DNA from: CAYREV01 sp964423345 | GTDB lineage: Bacteria; Bacteroidota; Rhodothermia; Balneolales; Balneolaceae | NCBI GenBank assembly: GCA_964423345.1 | Contig: CAYREV010000001.1 | Span: 1 to 64,000, forward strand | DNA length: 64,000 nt | Direction: 5' to 3' | Shown here: positions 53,856-63,440 of the stretch, piece after piece | Position numbering within the stretch: the first letter of the stretch is position 1 | Layout of the letters: every line of letters starts with the position of its first letter | The notes under the pieces: model-generated | Seen by the model: the letters and a program-made list of their open reading frames with translations, nothing else | The model's database searches: none | What the model was told of the DNA's origin: nothing | Position numbers and translations under genes: made by a program

Positions 53856-54636
53856 GAGTCAGAATCTGTCTATGTATGAAAAATGATGGATGCCAATATA
53901 AAAAAATAGTAGAGCTCGGTACAGTAATTAATCACACCCCTTGAAAGAGAAGGGAAGGTATGCTCCATTTAAATTATTTTTTCATAATCAATATAGGAAG
54001 AAGCCGTTGAGATGTGTTTCAAGAGAGAGGGATATTAGAATTCCCGGATTATAGGGAACCTTCAGCATTCCAATCTGTATATGCTAGTAATTTAAGTTGG
54101 AATTTATTTCTTGCCTCCACAGGGATGGCAGTGCCATAAGGATAGGAAGGTATAAGGGGAATATTAAAATTCAGGGTTTTTTTGTGATTTGCTCAGGAAC
54201 TGATTATTGTTTTGAAAAGTCGCTTAAAAACAAAAAGATTTAAATAGGCGATAAATAGGAAAAGGGGAAATAAGTATTTAGCATTCTAAGCCCTGGAAGT
54301 AGAGCAGGATTCTATATTAAATAAAGTAATTTATTAAGAAATTTTAATATTTCCCTTGCATTTGTAAAAGTATCGGAAGATCTTTAATCCCTGTGGAAAA
54401 CTTGCAGGAGGGGCAAGTGTTTAAAAAAAGAAGTATGGTGCATGAATATACAACAGGCTTTCATAGAAATTTGTAACAATATTTGTTTCGTACACTCTTG
54501 TACGGTAGAATCCAAGAAATTGGGAATGAGATTTTCTATTACCCCATTTGCAACTGGTGATAGTAGTCTTGCTCTCGAGATCGATCAACAACAAACACAG
54601 AAGTACTACCTTAATTTAAATTAACGGAGATCTATT
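53856..54636. other. Long AT-rich region upstream of pilin-like gene
   Basis: This 781-bp gap is very AT-rich. It holds a hairpin AAACTTGC/GCAAGTGTTT around 54397-54424 whose loop carries AGGAGGG, a possible masked ribosome-binding site, and the low-support 60-codon frame at 54442. Immediately before the pilin ATG is a good Shine-Dalgarno (GGAG, 54627-54630). No terminator, tRNA or further gene was seen. Confidence 0.45.
54442..54624 (+). CDS. Doubtful small ORF upstream of pilin
   Basis: A 60-codon frame (MNIQQAFIEICNN to YYLNLN) ending just before the pilin Shine-Dalgarno. It has no signal peptide and no recognised family, and its composition is not clearly coding. It follows the 54397 hairpin, so it could be a short translated leader for the pilin gene, or chance. 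Confidence 0.22.
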   Translation: MNIQQAFIEICNNICFVHSCTVESKKLGMRFSITPFATGDSSLALEIDQQQTQKYYLNLN

Positions 54637-55107
54637 ATGGGTCAACAACAACTCTTACTCGTTATATTAGTAACTATTATCGTTGGTATCGCTACGGTTG
54701 TAGCTATCAACGTATTCGGCTCCAGTGCCGAAAACGCTAACCGTGATGCCGTTCGTCAGGATGTTCTGACTATCGGTACGGCTGCTCAGGGCTGGATTAT
54801 CAAGCCTATCATGATGGGTGGTGGAGGCGGCGTCTTCACCGGAACCGACTCCCAGGGCAATTCGTACCAGATGACCTTCCGGGACATTACCTTCCCCTCT
54901 GAAGGGATCAGCACCGACGGGCTGACCGCCTACAACATGAACGGTACTTACGTGCTCTCTTTCCCCTCGCCCGATACCGCACTGGTTACGGCTCACCCGT
55001 CAAGTGACGAAGGGTATGATTCTTCCACGCCTCTGACGGCTACCGCCAACAATACCATGACGGCTAAGGTTGCCAAAGCGTACACCTACTGGGTAGACAA
55101 CAACTAA
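54637..55107 (+). CDS. Pilin-like major subunit candidate with two-residue leader
   Basis: A 156-residue protein. Residues 1-27 begin M-G then QQQLLLVILVTIIVGIATVV, one hydrophobic helix like the start of a mature type IV pilin but without the usual basic leader or Glu5. The remaining ~125 residues are a small Gly/Thr/Ser-rich globular domain with a GGGGG turn near 60-65. A strong ribosome-binding site precedes it and a strong terminator follows, so it is probably an abundant structural subunit. It opens the plus-strand pilus locus. Confidence 0.75.
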   Translation: MGQQQLLLVILVTIIVGIATVVAINVFGSSAENANRDAVRQDVLTIGTAAQGWIIKPIMMGGGGGVFTGTDSQGNSYQMTFRDITFPSEGISTDGLTAYNMNGTYVLSFPSPDTALVTAHPSSDEGYDSSTPLTATANNTMTAKVAKAYTYWVDNN

Positions 55108-55161
55108 ACGATATAGAAGGAGCATAGTTATGCTCTCTTATATGGTTTAACAGCATTTGAC

Positions 55162-55192
55162 AAAAGGCCTCATGGTATACATGAGGCCTTTT
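55162..55192 (+). terminator. Strong terminator after the pilin-like gene
   Basis: AAAAGGCCTCATG (55162-55174) and CATGAGGCCTTTT (55180-55192) form a perfect 13-bp stem with a five-base loop, followed by ATATTTCTTTT. Confidence 0.92.
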
Positions 55193-55281
55193 ATATTTCT
55201 TTTATACCAATTGCCAACTGTTTAGTTTATACAAGCGGCTATATAAATTACCGCCCTTTGCAATAGATCATCGTACCGTTT

Positions 55282-55839
55282 ATGAAGCGTTTTACATCTC
55301 TTGCCATATTTTTACTACTCTTTATCCTCGCTTCCTGCCAAGAACAAAAGGTAGAGGAGAGTACAGGAAATAATGATTTTTATAAGACCTTTCCCTCCCT
55401 TGAGGTTCGCGACGGCCGCTATTATAAGTTAGAAGCAGACGCTCCCTATACCGGCACGATGGAGGTTGATTATGACAGCGGACAGATATCGGCTGTCGGG
55501 ACCTTTGAACAAGGGAAGCTTAATGGACAGCTTGCATTGTGGTATTTGAACGGACAGAAACTGCGTGATTCGCATTATGATAACGGGGTATTGAACGGCC
55601 TTTGGGAAACGTGGTATCCGAGTGGCAATAAAAATACCGAAATCAGGTTTGTGAAAGGCAAACGAGACGGGGTCGCCACTGCCTGGTATGAAAACGGACA
55701 GAAAAAGATGGAGGCTAACTATAGCAGCGGAGAACTGAATGGCATGCTTACGGTCTGGAATGAAATCGGAGAGATAATCTCAAAAAAGGAATACGAAGGC
55801 GACAAGCCGGTTGAGGCATCGGCAGAGCAGATTAACTGA
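55282..55839 (+). CDS. MORN-repeat lipoprotein (YwqK-like)
   Basis: A 185-residue lipoprotein (lipobox FILASC, C19) with five or six MORN-variant repeats of about 20 residues (e.g. GTMEVDYDSGQISAVGTF, GQLALWYLNGQKLRDSH, GLWETWYPSGNKNTEI, GVATAWYENGQKKMEA, GMLTVWNEIGEII). The YwqK annotation is by likeness only; no toxin partner is nearby. It lies between the pilin-like gene and pilC and may serve the pilus locus. Confidence 0.82.
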   Translation: MKRFTSLAIFLLLFILASCQEQKVEESTGNNDFYKTFPSLEVRDGRYYKLEADAPYTGTMEVDYDSGQISAVGTFEQGKLNGQLALWYLNGQKLRDSHYDNGVLNGLWETWYPSGNKNTEIRFVKGKRDGVATAWYENGQKKMEANYSSGELNGMLTVWNEIGEIISKKEYEGDKPVEASAEQIN

Positions 55840-55851
55840 ATTATTTGCTAC

Positions 55852-55884
55852 TCACACTTTTTTAGAAACCACAAGTGTGATTTT
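55852..55884 (+). terminator. Terminator after MORN lipoprotein gene
   Basis: TCACACTT (55852-55859) pairs with AAGTGTGA (55873-55880), followed by TTTT. It separates the gene from pilC. Confidence 0.7.
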
Positions 55885-56008
55885 CGGGGCTGATAGAACT
55901 ATCAATAAAAGTGGCGGGATTGATTTCAAATAAATACCTTTTAGTAGTTTGAATAACCTAGAGGGATAAATCGCATCTTATATTCAACTTTAATTAGCAT
56001 TAACACTC

Positions 56009-57346
56009 ATGCCTGAATTTAGATTTAAAGGTGTAACTCCCCAGGGTAAGCTGGTACAGTCGGAATTTGAAGCACCCAGCAAAAAAGATGCAAAGAAAAA
56101 AGTGGACCGGCTGGCCAACAAGAAGGGTTTTACCATTAAGTCGGTAGACAAGAAAGCCGTGTATCTCTACAAGGCCGAGAAGAAAGGTAAGACGGTAAAC
56201 GGCGAGCAGGAGGCTTATACGAAGGAGGAAGTGCAAAAAGCACTGACCAAGCTGGGCTACAATGTCAAGAGTGTCAACAAGAAGTGGTTTGATTTCAAGG
56301 GCGGAGTCCCCCAATCGGAGGTGGTTACCTTTATACGCCTATGCGCCGATCTGCTTAAACAGAAACTCAGTTTTGATGAAATACTTAATCTCCTGTATGC
56401 CGACACTGAGAACAAACGCATGAAGGAGGTCATCAAGACTATTCAGAAAGACCTCAAGGATGGTAAGGAGGGACAAGAGGTTTACAGCAAACACGAGGAT
56501 GTCTTCGGTAAGTTCGCCGCCTATATGCTAAGTGTCGCATCAACCAGTGGTAATATGGCGCTGGTATTTGAAAATACCGCCAAGTTTATGGAGCGGGATG
56601 CCGAGTTCAAGAAAAACCTGCGGCGTTCCCTTATGATGCCCACGGTAACGGTCTTGGCAGTGATAGGTGTGATACTATTTTATGTAGGATATATTTTTCC
56701 CGTTACGGCGGAGATGTTCCTGGAATTTGATATCAAGCTTCCCCCGATGACGGCAGCTACGCTGGAACTCAGCTACTGGTTGCAGGCCAACTGGATTATA
56801 ATAACCCTGAGTTTTGTGCTACCCATCGCGGCATTTGTTTACTTTATAAAAACTCCCAAGGGGAAATTGTGGCTTGACAAAAATATTATCAAGATGCCCA
56901 TAATAGGGGATCTTATGCACAAGACCAGTATTGAAATATTTTCCCGTGTATTTTATACGCTTTACAGCGGTGCCGGCCAGAATATTGAAGTGATCCGGGT
57001 ATCGGCCGAAGCCTGCCGAAACAAGTATATGGAGAAACGCATCAAGGAAGTGGCCATTAAGGGTATGCTTGAAGAGGGGAAGGGATTGGTTGAGTCGCTC
57101 GAAGATACCGGAGTCTTCACCCAAACCGCCATCAGCAGGTTCAGGCTGGGGGCCGAATCGGGCGCCCTAAGGGAGAATGCTCAACAGCTGGCCAAGTACT
57201 ATGAAATTCAGACGACCTATAAACTGGAGTCGGTTATTGACCAAATTAACCTGTTCATCAACCTGTTCATAATGGTGGCCCTGATCGGAATAACCATTGT
57301 ATCTTCGGAGTCTGCCCTTATTCAGCCCAGCGCACCGGGAATGTAG
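56009..57346 (+). CDS. Type IV pilus/type II secretion inner-membrane protein (PilC/GspF)
   Basis: A 445-residue polytopic protein. The first ~110 residues form a basic cytosolic N-domain made of two similar segments (KKDAKKKVDRLANKKGF and TKEEVQKALTKLGYNVKS). Two T2SSF domains follow (about 115-240 and 300-435), with membrane helices near 210-232, 255-280 and 412-435. PilC interacts with the PilB motor and the pilin in the inner membrane. The order pilC before pilB is retained. Confidence 0.9.
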   Translation: MPEFRFKGVTPQGKLVQSEFEAPSKKDAKKKVDRLANKKGFTIKSVDKKAVYLYKAEKKGKTVNGEQEAYTKEEVQKALTKLGYNVKSVNKKWFDFKGGVPQSEVVTFIRLCADLLKQKLSFDEILNLLYADTENKRMKEVIKTIQKDLKDGKEGQEVYSKHEDVFGKFAAYMLSVASTSGNMALVFENTAKFMERDAEFKKNLRRSLMMPTVTVLAVIGVILFYVGYIFPVTAEMFLEFDIKLPPMTAATLELSYWLQANWIIITLSFVLPIAAFVYFIKTPKGKLWLDKNIIKMPIIGDLMHKTSIEIFSRVFYTLYSGAGQNIEVIRVSAEACRNKYMEKRIKEVAIKGMLEEGKGLVESLEDTGVFTQTAISRFRLGAESGALRENAQQLAKYYEIQTTYKLESVIDQINLFINLFIMVALIGITIVSSESALIQPSAPGM

Positions 57347-57593
57347 TGAATATGAATAGATAGAGGGTTTGGCCCGGTATCAGCTGCCGGCTCATTTTAT
57401 CAGTGACTAGACATGCTTACATTGCTTATTTGGCAATTGACAGCCGTATTACCGGCCAGATTTGTCGTATGCGGAGTTTATTCATCAAATTAGTACATTG
57501 CTAAAAACAATGTATTCCAACAGGATATATCTTTTTTTACACGACCATTATTTTTTATCATAGTACAAAGATGCAGTTTCGGCCATTTAGTGT

Positions 57594-59372
57594 ATGAACA
57601 AGGGAAAAGTACATACTCGGAAAAATATAGGTGATATTCTCCTGAACAGGGGAATAGTCGACCGAGAGATCCTGGATCAGGCTATGGATATACTGGCCAA
57701 GGAACCCGAATCTACCAACCGAAGGCTGGGACAAATTCTGTATCAGGATCTGGAGATGGACCGCCATACCGTTATGAGAGCCATTGCCGATATATATGCC
57801 TTTAAGGAGGTATTCGGAAGCAATGGCGGGGTAAGCCAGGAGACGGTAAGCCAGATTAAAAATAATATCCAGGATCTGCCTCAGGATATAGTGGACGAGA
57901 TGGTATTGAGAAAAGCCATCCCGCTTGAGAAAAGTCCCCGCAAGCTGGTGGTTGCCGCGGCCGACCCCTCCGATCCCTCGCTTTCTAATATTATCTCCCA
58001 GCTGAGTTTTAAACATCACGAAATTGTCTATTGCCGTCTGGAGATCGTTGAAAATATCCTGACCCAGGTTTACGAGCAGAAGAATGAGTTCCTCGACCTG
58101 CTCGATGAAATAGAATTCCAGGAACCGGAGATTGACGATGAGCCTGAAGAGGTCGATGAAGCCGAAATAGATGCCGAAATTAACCAAAGCATGCTCAATT
58201 CACTGGTTGAGGGTATGCTGGTGGAGTCGGTTCGAAAGGGCGTAAGTGATATCCATATCATCCCCAGCGGCCCCACAACCACGGATATTCATTTCAGGAT
58301 TGACGGAAAGCTACAGCTTTGGCACCGTCAGGAAAACGTAAAGCCGGAGGCGATCAGTGCAGTGGTCAAAGATAAGTCAAGAAATGTTGACCGCTTTGAA
58401 AGGGATTCCTCCCAGGATGGTTTTATCCAGCGTAGCATTGATAATCACGGAATCCGGTATCGTGTATCTATTATGCCGATGGTTGGCAAGCAGTTCGACC
58501 GCAAATTTGAATCCATCGTATTACGGGTGCTCGACGACCGAAAGGTGATTACCGACCTGAATGTGTTGGGGCTGCAGGAGAAGGCCAAAAACGACTTTGT
58601 TAAGGCTATTGAAAAACCTTCGGGTATAGTGATTATTACCGGCCCGACCGGAAGCGGTAAGTCGACTACACTGGTTGCCGCACTCTATTATGTCATTGAT
58701 CCCAGCGTGAACGTTTTAACGGTAGAGGAGCCGGTTGAATATATAATCGAAGGCGCCCGCCAATTGAAAATTAGCAATAGCATGACTTTCGATCAGGCAA
58801 TGCGGGGTATATTGAGGCACGATCCCGATATTGTACTGGTAGGGGAGATGAGGGATCTGAAAACGGCAGAGATAGCTATCAAGCTGGCCAATACCGGTCA
58901 CCTTACCTTTTCAACTCTTCACACCAACGACGCCCCCAGTGCCGTATCCAGGTTGTATAAAATGGGAGTAGAGCCTTTTCTGATTGCCAATGCAGTCAAC
59001 CTTATAATGGCGCAACGCCTGGTCCGGAAACTGTGCAGCAACTGCAAGGAGGAGTATGAACCCCATCCGGAAACTGCGAGGGGGGTAGGTTTTACCGAGC
59101 AGGAGATTGAGGAAACGACCTTTTACAAAAATGTAGGCTGCGATAAATGTACCAACGGTTATAAGGGACGAGTGGCAATTATGGAGGCCCTTTATTTCAC
59201 CAAGGAGATACGAAAAATGATTTTGGAATCGGGCGAAGAGATTGATGAAGCTGCCATTAAGGAGCAGGCGATAAATAATGGCATGCTTAGCCTGAGAGCA
59301 TCCGGCAGGAAACGAATAGAGTCCGGGATGACTACACTGGAAGAGATTATGGCCATTACCATTGAGGATTAA
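57594..59372 (+). CDS. Pilus assembly/secretion ATPase PilB (GspE)
   Basis: A 592-residue hexameric motor ATPase that powers pilus extension or secretion. An N-terminal MshEN/T2SSE-N domain (about 1-150) is followed by an acidic linker (~165-200). The core has Walker A GPTGSGKS at 350-357, the Asp-box/Walker B area HDPDIVLVGEMRDLKTAEIA near 405-425, and HTND near 442. A zinc site uses C481, C484, C516 and C519. All catalytic residues are present. It is followed after a 318-bp gap by the CNB protein. Confidence 0.95.
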   Translation: MNKGKVHTRKNIGDILLNRGIVDREILDQAMDILAKEPESTNRRLGQILYQDLEMDRHTVMRAIADIYAFKEVFGSNGGVSQETVSQIKNNIQDLPQDIVDEMVLRKAIPLEKSPRKLVVAAADPSDPSLSNIISQLSFKHHEIVYCRLEIVENILTQVYEQKNEFLDLLDEIEFQEPEIDDEPEEVDEAEIDAEINQSMLNSLVEGMLVESVRKGVSDIHIIPSGPTTTDIHFRIDGKLQLWHRQENVKPEAISAVVKDKSRNVDRFERDSSQDGFIQRSIDNHGIRYRVSIMPMVGKQFDRKFESIVLRVLDDRKVITDLNVLGLQEKAKNDFVKAIEKPSGIVIITGPTGSGKSTTLVAALYYVIDPSVNVLTVEEPVEYIIEGARQLKISNSMTFDQAMRGILRHDPDIVLVGEMRDLKTAEIAIKLANTGHLTFSTLHTNDAPSAVSRLYKMGVEPFLIANAVNLIMAQRLVRKLCSNCKEEYEPHPETARGVGFTEQEIEETTFYKNVGCDKCTNGYKGRVAIMEALYFTKEIRKMILESGEEIDEAAIKEQAINNGMLSLRASGRKRIESGMTTLEEIMAITIED

Positions 59373-59690
59373 TCGGTATACGAAAGAGCAGGATAGCGCT
59401 AAATTGGTTTATTTATATGTAGTTAATAATATGTATGTTAAGGTTGGTGGTTTTGTCCAAAGCTTAAATTTATTGAAACAGAATTACCTAATGGCAGTTA
59501 GAGAAAAAAACTACGTAGGCGGGGCACAGTACATGTTGCCTTCTAATACAATATTGAATACCGGTTATAGAAAAGAGATTATATATGCCGGGAACCGGTA
59601 GAAGCCGGTATGATTGAATAAGCAAGGTGGAAATCATGCATAAAAGGGAATATATATATTTTATTAATCTAAGCTTTGGGGGCTGAAGAA
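59373..59690. other. Gap between pilB and the CNB-domain gene
   Basis: A 318-bp AT-rich gap. A 79-codon frame at 59362-59601 overlaps the pilB end and has no family support, so I do not call it. A run of ATATATATATT near 59650 is the only clear feature and may belong to a promoter. Confidence 0.35.
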
Positions 59691-60194
59691 ATGCAAAATC
59701 AAAGTTCAACAAATGATACGCCTGGCGTGACTTATAAATCGGAATTTATCAAGAATCCGCCGAAGCTGCTCAAACAGTTTCATGATGATGATATCCTGGC
59801 GTTTCTGGATCTGGGTATTGAGGAACACTACAAGCAGGATGATATCATTATACAGGAATCTACCTGGGTCGACTCTGCATACCTGATTGTAAAAGGAAAA
59901 GTATCGATCTGGAAAGATAATATGCAGACGGTGGTACTGTCATCCGGCGAGTTTCTGGGAGAAACGTTCCTGTTCAGCCGAAACCGTCGCATGGCCAAGG
60001 TGGTAGCCGAAAGCAACGACCTGTTTTTGTTGAGATTTGAACGGTATGAAGTGCTTGAGTTTTTCAGAAAAAAACCGGAAAAGCTTTTTAATATATTCAC
60101 CAAAAATATTATCGAAATTCAGCAGGGTAAAATAGATAATATGAACATGCAGCTGGTGGTTTTAAAGAAAAGACTGCTTCAGAATAAAATTTAG
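59691..60194 (+). CDS. Cyclic-nucleotide-binding-domain protein
   Basis: A ~167-residue protein. I prefer ATG 59691 over the TTG at 59676. Residues ~40-145 are a CNB (Crp-like) effector domain with YLIVKGKVSIWK, SSGEFLGETFLFSRNRRMAKVVAES and LLRFERYEVLEFFRKKPEKLF. The phosphate-binding cassette is G-E-(F/L)-x-G-E here followed by FLFSRNRRMAK; the usual Arg-Ala-Ala pattern is changed. There is no DNA-binding helix-turn-helix, so it may respond to a nucleotide and act on the pilus machine. The ligand is unknown. Confidence 0.8.
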   Translation: MQNQSSTNDTPGVTYKSEFIKNPPKLLKQFHDDDILAFLDLGIEEHYKQDDIIIQESTWVDSAYLIVKGKVSIWKDNMQTVVLSSGEFLGETFLFSRNRRMAKVVAESNDLFLLRFERYEVLEFFRKKPEKLFNIFTKNIIEIQQGKIDNMNMQLVVLKKRLLQNKI

Positions 60195-60648
60195 GAGTAG
60201 ATTGAAATACGATATCTCTCTTCTTATTTGATTTCCCCATCCTGTAAATTCTTGGGACACAATAAAATAGGTTTTATACTTTAAAGGATTCCAATCTAAA
60301 TCCGGATATATTCAGTAAGTGGTATTAAAAGAAATTCGTTGCCATTATTTTGTAACAAATGTTCTCCGAATGATTCTTATTAAGTGAAAGCGGCGGAACC
60401 TGATCTCAATAAAAATACTTAAAGAGATAGGTACCCTTGATAATAACTCTGTAGCCGGGATCCGTTAGCTGTAACATGCACAAGTCAATGGAATAATGGG
60501 GCTGGGAGTTTATTGAAATATGGGATAATATATGTTCAAAAAGATATGCATTAAAACATCCGACACCCCTTATATAGGACCGGTAGTTACGTATATATTT
60601 ATGTACCATACCACCGCTTGACCGGGCCCAGATCCTAAAACAGAAATT
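60195..60648. other. Gap between CNB gene and second pilin-like gene
   Basis: A 454-bp AT-rich gap with no gene I can support. A 67-codon minus frame at 60406-60609 looks spurious. The base composition and absence of a coding frame suggest a promoter or regulatory RNA; nothing specific was found. Confidence 0.35.
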
Positions 60649-61167
60649 ATGACAGATACCTCCGAATTAATACAATTGATTGCCGCACTCGTCTTATTTG
60701 GTTTATTGGCCATGAGTGTAAACAATACGATTAATAACAATACCGAGGTGGAAATACGCTCAGAGCTGGATTACAACGGTATTGCAGTGGGACAAAGTTA
60801 TATAGACGAGGTCCGGGTAAAGGCTTTTGACGATGCTACCGTCGAATTTGACCCTACGTTGGTGGTACCCGATGATTTTTCGACCACCATGGGGGTGGAA
60901 GGAATTGAAGATGCCAACGATAAGTCTACCTATGATGACATAGATGACTATCACGGCTACTCGGAATCGGTGGAAACATATCCGGGTATTACCTATCAGG
61001 TGTCTATATCGGTAAACTATGTGACTGCCGCCAGCAATTATAAAACGGAAACTACCACACGAACGAACCACAAGCGCCTGGAGGTTAAAGTGGTAAGCCT
61101 GAACGAATTATCCGAAAGCACCGACAGCGATACCTTGAGGCTTTCATTTGTTAAAAGCCATTATTAA
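60649..61167 (+). CDS. Membrane-anchored pilin-like protein
   Basis: A 172-residue protein with one N-terminal hydrophobic helix (about residues 7-26, ELIQLIAALVLFGLLAMSV) right after a short acidic start, then a soluble domain rich in Thr, Asp and Val. It lacks a basic leader and a prepilin cleavage motif. Position between pilB and other pilin-like genes suggests a minor subunit of the same machine. Confidence 0.65.
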   Translation: MTDTSELIQLIAALVLFGLLAMSVNNTINNNTEVEIRSELDYNGIAVGQSYIDEVRVKAFDDATVEFDPTLVVPDDFSTTMGVEGIEDANDKSTYDDIDDYHGYSESVETYPGITYQVSISVNYVTAASNYKTETTTRTNHKRLEVKVVSLNELSESTDSDTLRLSFVKSHY

Positions 61168-61196
61168 AAACCTGTAAAGGTAAGGGATTTAATAAG

Positions 61197-61213
61197 ATAG
61201 GTTATATAGATAA
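61197..61213 (+). promoter_or_regulatory. Repeated upstream element copy 1
   Basis: GATAGGTTATATAGATA lies 103 bp before the second minor pilin-like ATG. A near copy lies at 61995-62011. Confidence 0.3.
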
Positions 61214-61315
61214 ACAGATTATAGTGATGATTTAACAGTTAAATTCAATAATCGACCCCGAATAGGTTTAGATTAAAGTTTTGTTTCGGGACCGGTTAAT
61301 TAATAAACAGACTTT

Positions 61316-61933
61316 ATGAATGTAACCGTTGGAATAGTTACCAGTTTTATTGTGGGGGGGCTGTTGATGGTCGCCCTGATGAACTTAAATACCCGAATTA
61401 TGCAAAATTCGGCGGATGTTACGGCAAGCCAGATGGTTAAACAAAAAGTCGAGACGGTGAAAGATTTCGTGGAATTTGATTTCCGCAAGATCGGCTATGT
61501 GGAGGGAGGCAAACTGGCCTATAATAATAAAATACTGAAAGCGGAACCCGACAAAATAACCTTTAATACCGATTTGGAACAGGATGGGGTCGCAGACAAT
61601 TTAAGCTGGCATTTCGATACCTCCACCCCCGTAACGGAAACCGAAAACCCCAACGATTACCTGCTGACACGAACCTATGCCGGTTCTACCATTGAAATAA
61701 AGCAGGGGGTTACAAAATTTTCCCTTAAATATTACACTCGAGACGGAATTCAGATAACTACGCCCGATGATACGGATTCCAGCCTGGACAGCCTCAAGCA
61801 TATTGAAAAAATAAGGATATCGCTAATATGTGAAAGTTCGCAGTCCATAGCACGCAATCAGGCCACGGATCAATCAACCTATGCCAAATCGTTTTGGGAA
61901 AAGACGATTACACCGTGGAACCTGAAAGACTGA
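61316..61933 (+). CDS. GspJ-like minor pilin-like protein
   Basis: A 205-residue protein. Residues 4-22 form a hydrophobic helix (VGIVTSFIVGGLLMVALMN) without a leader; the soluble part has alternating strands and charged loops. The layout (N-helix, then ~180 residues with late IRISLICES strand) resembles minor pseudopilins such as GspJ. The similarity is weak at sequence level. It follows the previous gene by 148 bp. Confidence 0.65.
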   Translation: MNVTVGIVTSFIVGGLLMVALMNLNTRIMQNSADVTASQMVKQKVETVKDFVEFDFRKIGYVEGGKLAYNNKILKAEPDKITFNTDLEQDGVADNLSWHFDTSTPVTETENPNDYLLTRTYAGSTIEIKQGVTKFSLKYYTRDGIQITTPDDTDSSLDSLKHIEKIRISLICESSQSIARNQATDQSTYAKSFWEKTITPWNLKD

Positions 61934-61994
61934 CCGGGCATATTAAGTTGGGAATATTAAAATTTTCTAATATTATTGATAAAAATCATCTACG

Positions 61995-62011
61995 GATAGG
62001 TTATATAAGTA
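61995..62011 (+). promoter_or_regulatory. Repeated upstream element copy 2
   Basis: GATAGGTTATATAAGTA sits 42 bp before the PilX-like ATG. It shares GATAGGTTATATA with the copy at 61197. Confidence 0.3.
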
Positions 62012-62052
62012 GCCATATCCTCCATCTATTTTAATTAAACGGAGGTATTATT

Positions 62053-63171
62053 ATGGGAAGAGCTCTCTTAATTATAAGTGCAGGCTTGTTGATTACTTTT
62101 TCTCTCGTCCAGGGGGCAATGAAGGGACGGCAGCTTTCTTTCAGTGAACGAAGCGCCGAATACATCATGAAGTCACAGGCCCGGAATGTAGCTAATACGG
62201 GCATAGAACTTACCTTGAAAAAAATTCTGGATGAGGAAGAATCCGGAAATGACCATTGGACGAATAACGGGAACTGGTATGAAATACCCGTAGAGAATGC
62301 GAATTTTGAAAGCGGGACCGCCAGGGTGAAAATAACCCGCCTTAACGCCCTGAGTAATCCCGATACGCTGAAATTGACGGCAGCAGGCAACTTCACACTT
62401 AACGGCGAGCTGGTTAGTGACACGGTTGCGACCATTGTAGCCGAATATCACAATGTAATACCTGATGATAAGGCCGCTGTGCTCTATGACGGCCCCAGTG
62501 CTACTCCCAATTATAACGGTACCTCTTTTGACCATGACGGGCGAGACTATGACCTGGAAGGCAATGTGATTCCCGGATCGGAGACGAAACCGGGGGTTCT
62601 GGCCAAAACCCAGGCGATTAGTGATGCTTTGAACACCAATCTGACCAGTAACCAGCTGGATAAGATCACGGGCGACCCCGACATAGCAGTAGATGAACAA
62701 CCCAATGATAACTTTAATGATTTGGTCAGCCTCTATGCCAATAATGGTGATTCCACCATTTCCGGTTGCCCCTGCGAATATAATAATGCAACCTTCGGAT
62801 CAATTGACCAGCCCCAAATAACGGTGGTCGAGGGTGACTTGACTCTTAAGGGGGGCAGTGTCGGAGCTGGAATCCTGGTCGTGAAGGATGGAGGAAAACT
62901 GATTACACGCGGTGATTTTACCTATCACGGCATCATCCTGGTTCAGGGGGCCGCTGCAGATATGGAAACATCTCTGGAATTTTCAGGTAACACTTATGTT
63001 TATGGCGGGATGATGTTGGGTTCTGCCGATTCCAACGCCGATTTGAATATGAGAATCGATGGAAATATCCACCTCAGGTACAGTAGCGAGGCGCGTATGT
63101 TGGCACAGGAAACTGCGCGGACCAGGATCCCGAGTAGAAAAACGTTTATTCGGGTTGGTGTTTATGAATAA
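62053..63171 (+). CDS. PilX-like membrane-anchored protein with beta-solenoid part
   Basis: A 372-residue protein. An MG start leads straight into a hydrophobic helix (ALLIISAGLLITFSLVQG, residues 4-21). Residues ~25-130 are a PilX-like helix-and-strand region (SAEYIMKSQARNVANTGIEL). Residues ~250-340 form a repetitive beta-helix-like stretch (VEGDLTLKGG, GILVVKDGGKLITRGD, GIILVQGAA, YVYGGMMLG). A Cys pair, GCPCEYN, lies near 238. A very strong Shine-Dalgarno (CGGAGG) precedes it. It is likely a minor pilin or tip protein. Confidence 0.75.
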   Translation: MGRALLIISAGLLITFSLVQGAMKGRQLSFSERSAEYIMKSQARNVANTGIELTLKKILDEEESGNDHWTNNGNWYEIPVENANFESGTARVKITRLNALSNPDTLKLTAAGNFTLNGELVSDTVATIVAEYHNVIPDDKAAVLYDGPSATPNYNGTSFDHDGRDYDLEGNVIPGSETKPGVLAKTQAISDALNTNLTSNQLDKITGDPDIAVDEQPNDNFNDLVSLYANNGDSTISGCPCEYNNATFGSIDQPQITVVEGDLTLKGGSVGAGILVVKDGGKLITRGDFTYHGIILVQGAAADMETSLEFSGNTYVYGGMMLGSADSNADLNMRIDGNIHLRYSSEARMLAQETARTRIPSRKTFIRVGVYE

Positions 63172-63440
63172 ATTACATGCTATTCTGCAAACAAATACTG
63201 AAGGATGTGTTTGAACGGGCAGAATGAGGGGGTTCAGTTATATTAAATGACATTTGGTGCACTGAAATACATTATCTTAATTGCGTTTATTAAAATATTA
63301 TTAATTTTATAGGCTGAATGGACAAAAAACGGTGATATTGGCTTGGTGGTGAGCTTTTCATGGAACCTGGGCTTCTATTTACATAAGTTGGTTGACGACA
63401 TTCAGTTTAATAACAGCATTTAAAGACCTTTTGCGAAGTA
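63172..63440. other. Gap before PilT-like gene
   Basis: This 269-bp AT-rich gap has no supported gene. It continues the loose spacing of the locus. Confidence 0.4.

Noticed and set aside
54100..54420. Sigma-54 promoter before the pilin-like gene
   Set aside because: No GG-N10-GC spacing was found; nearest candidates are at 7 or 12 bp.
59362..59601. 79-codon frame after pilB
   Set aside because: Overlaps the pilB stop and has no recognisable domain or good ribosome-binding site.
60406..60609. 67-codon minus frame in the gap after the CNB gene
   Set aside because: Composition is that of random AT-rich DNA; no start signal.
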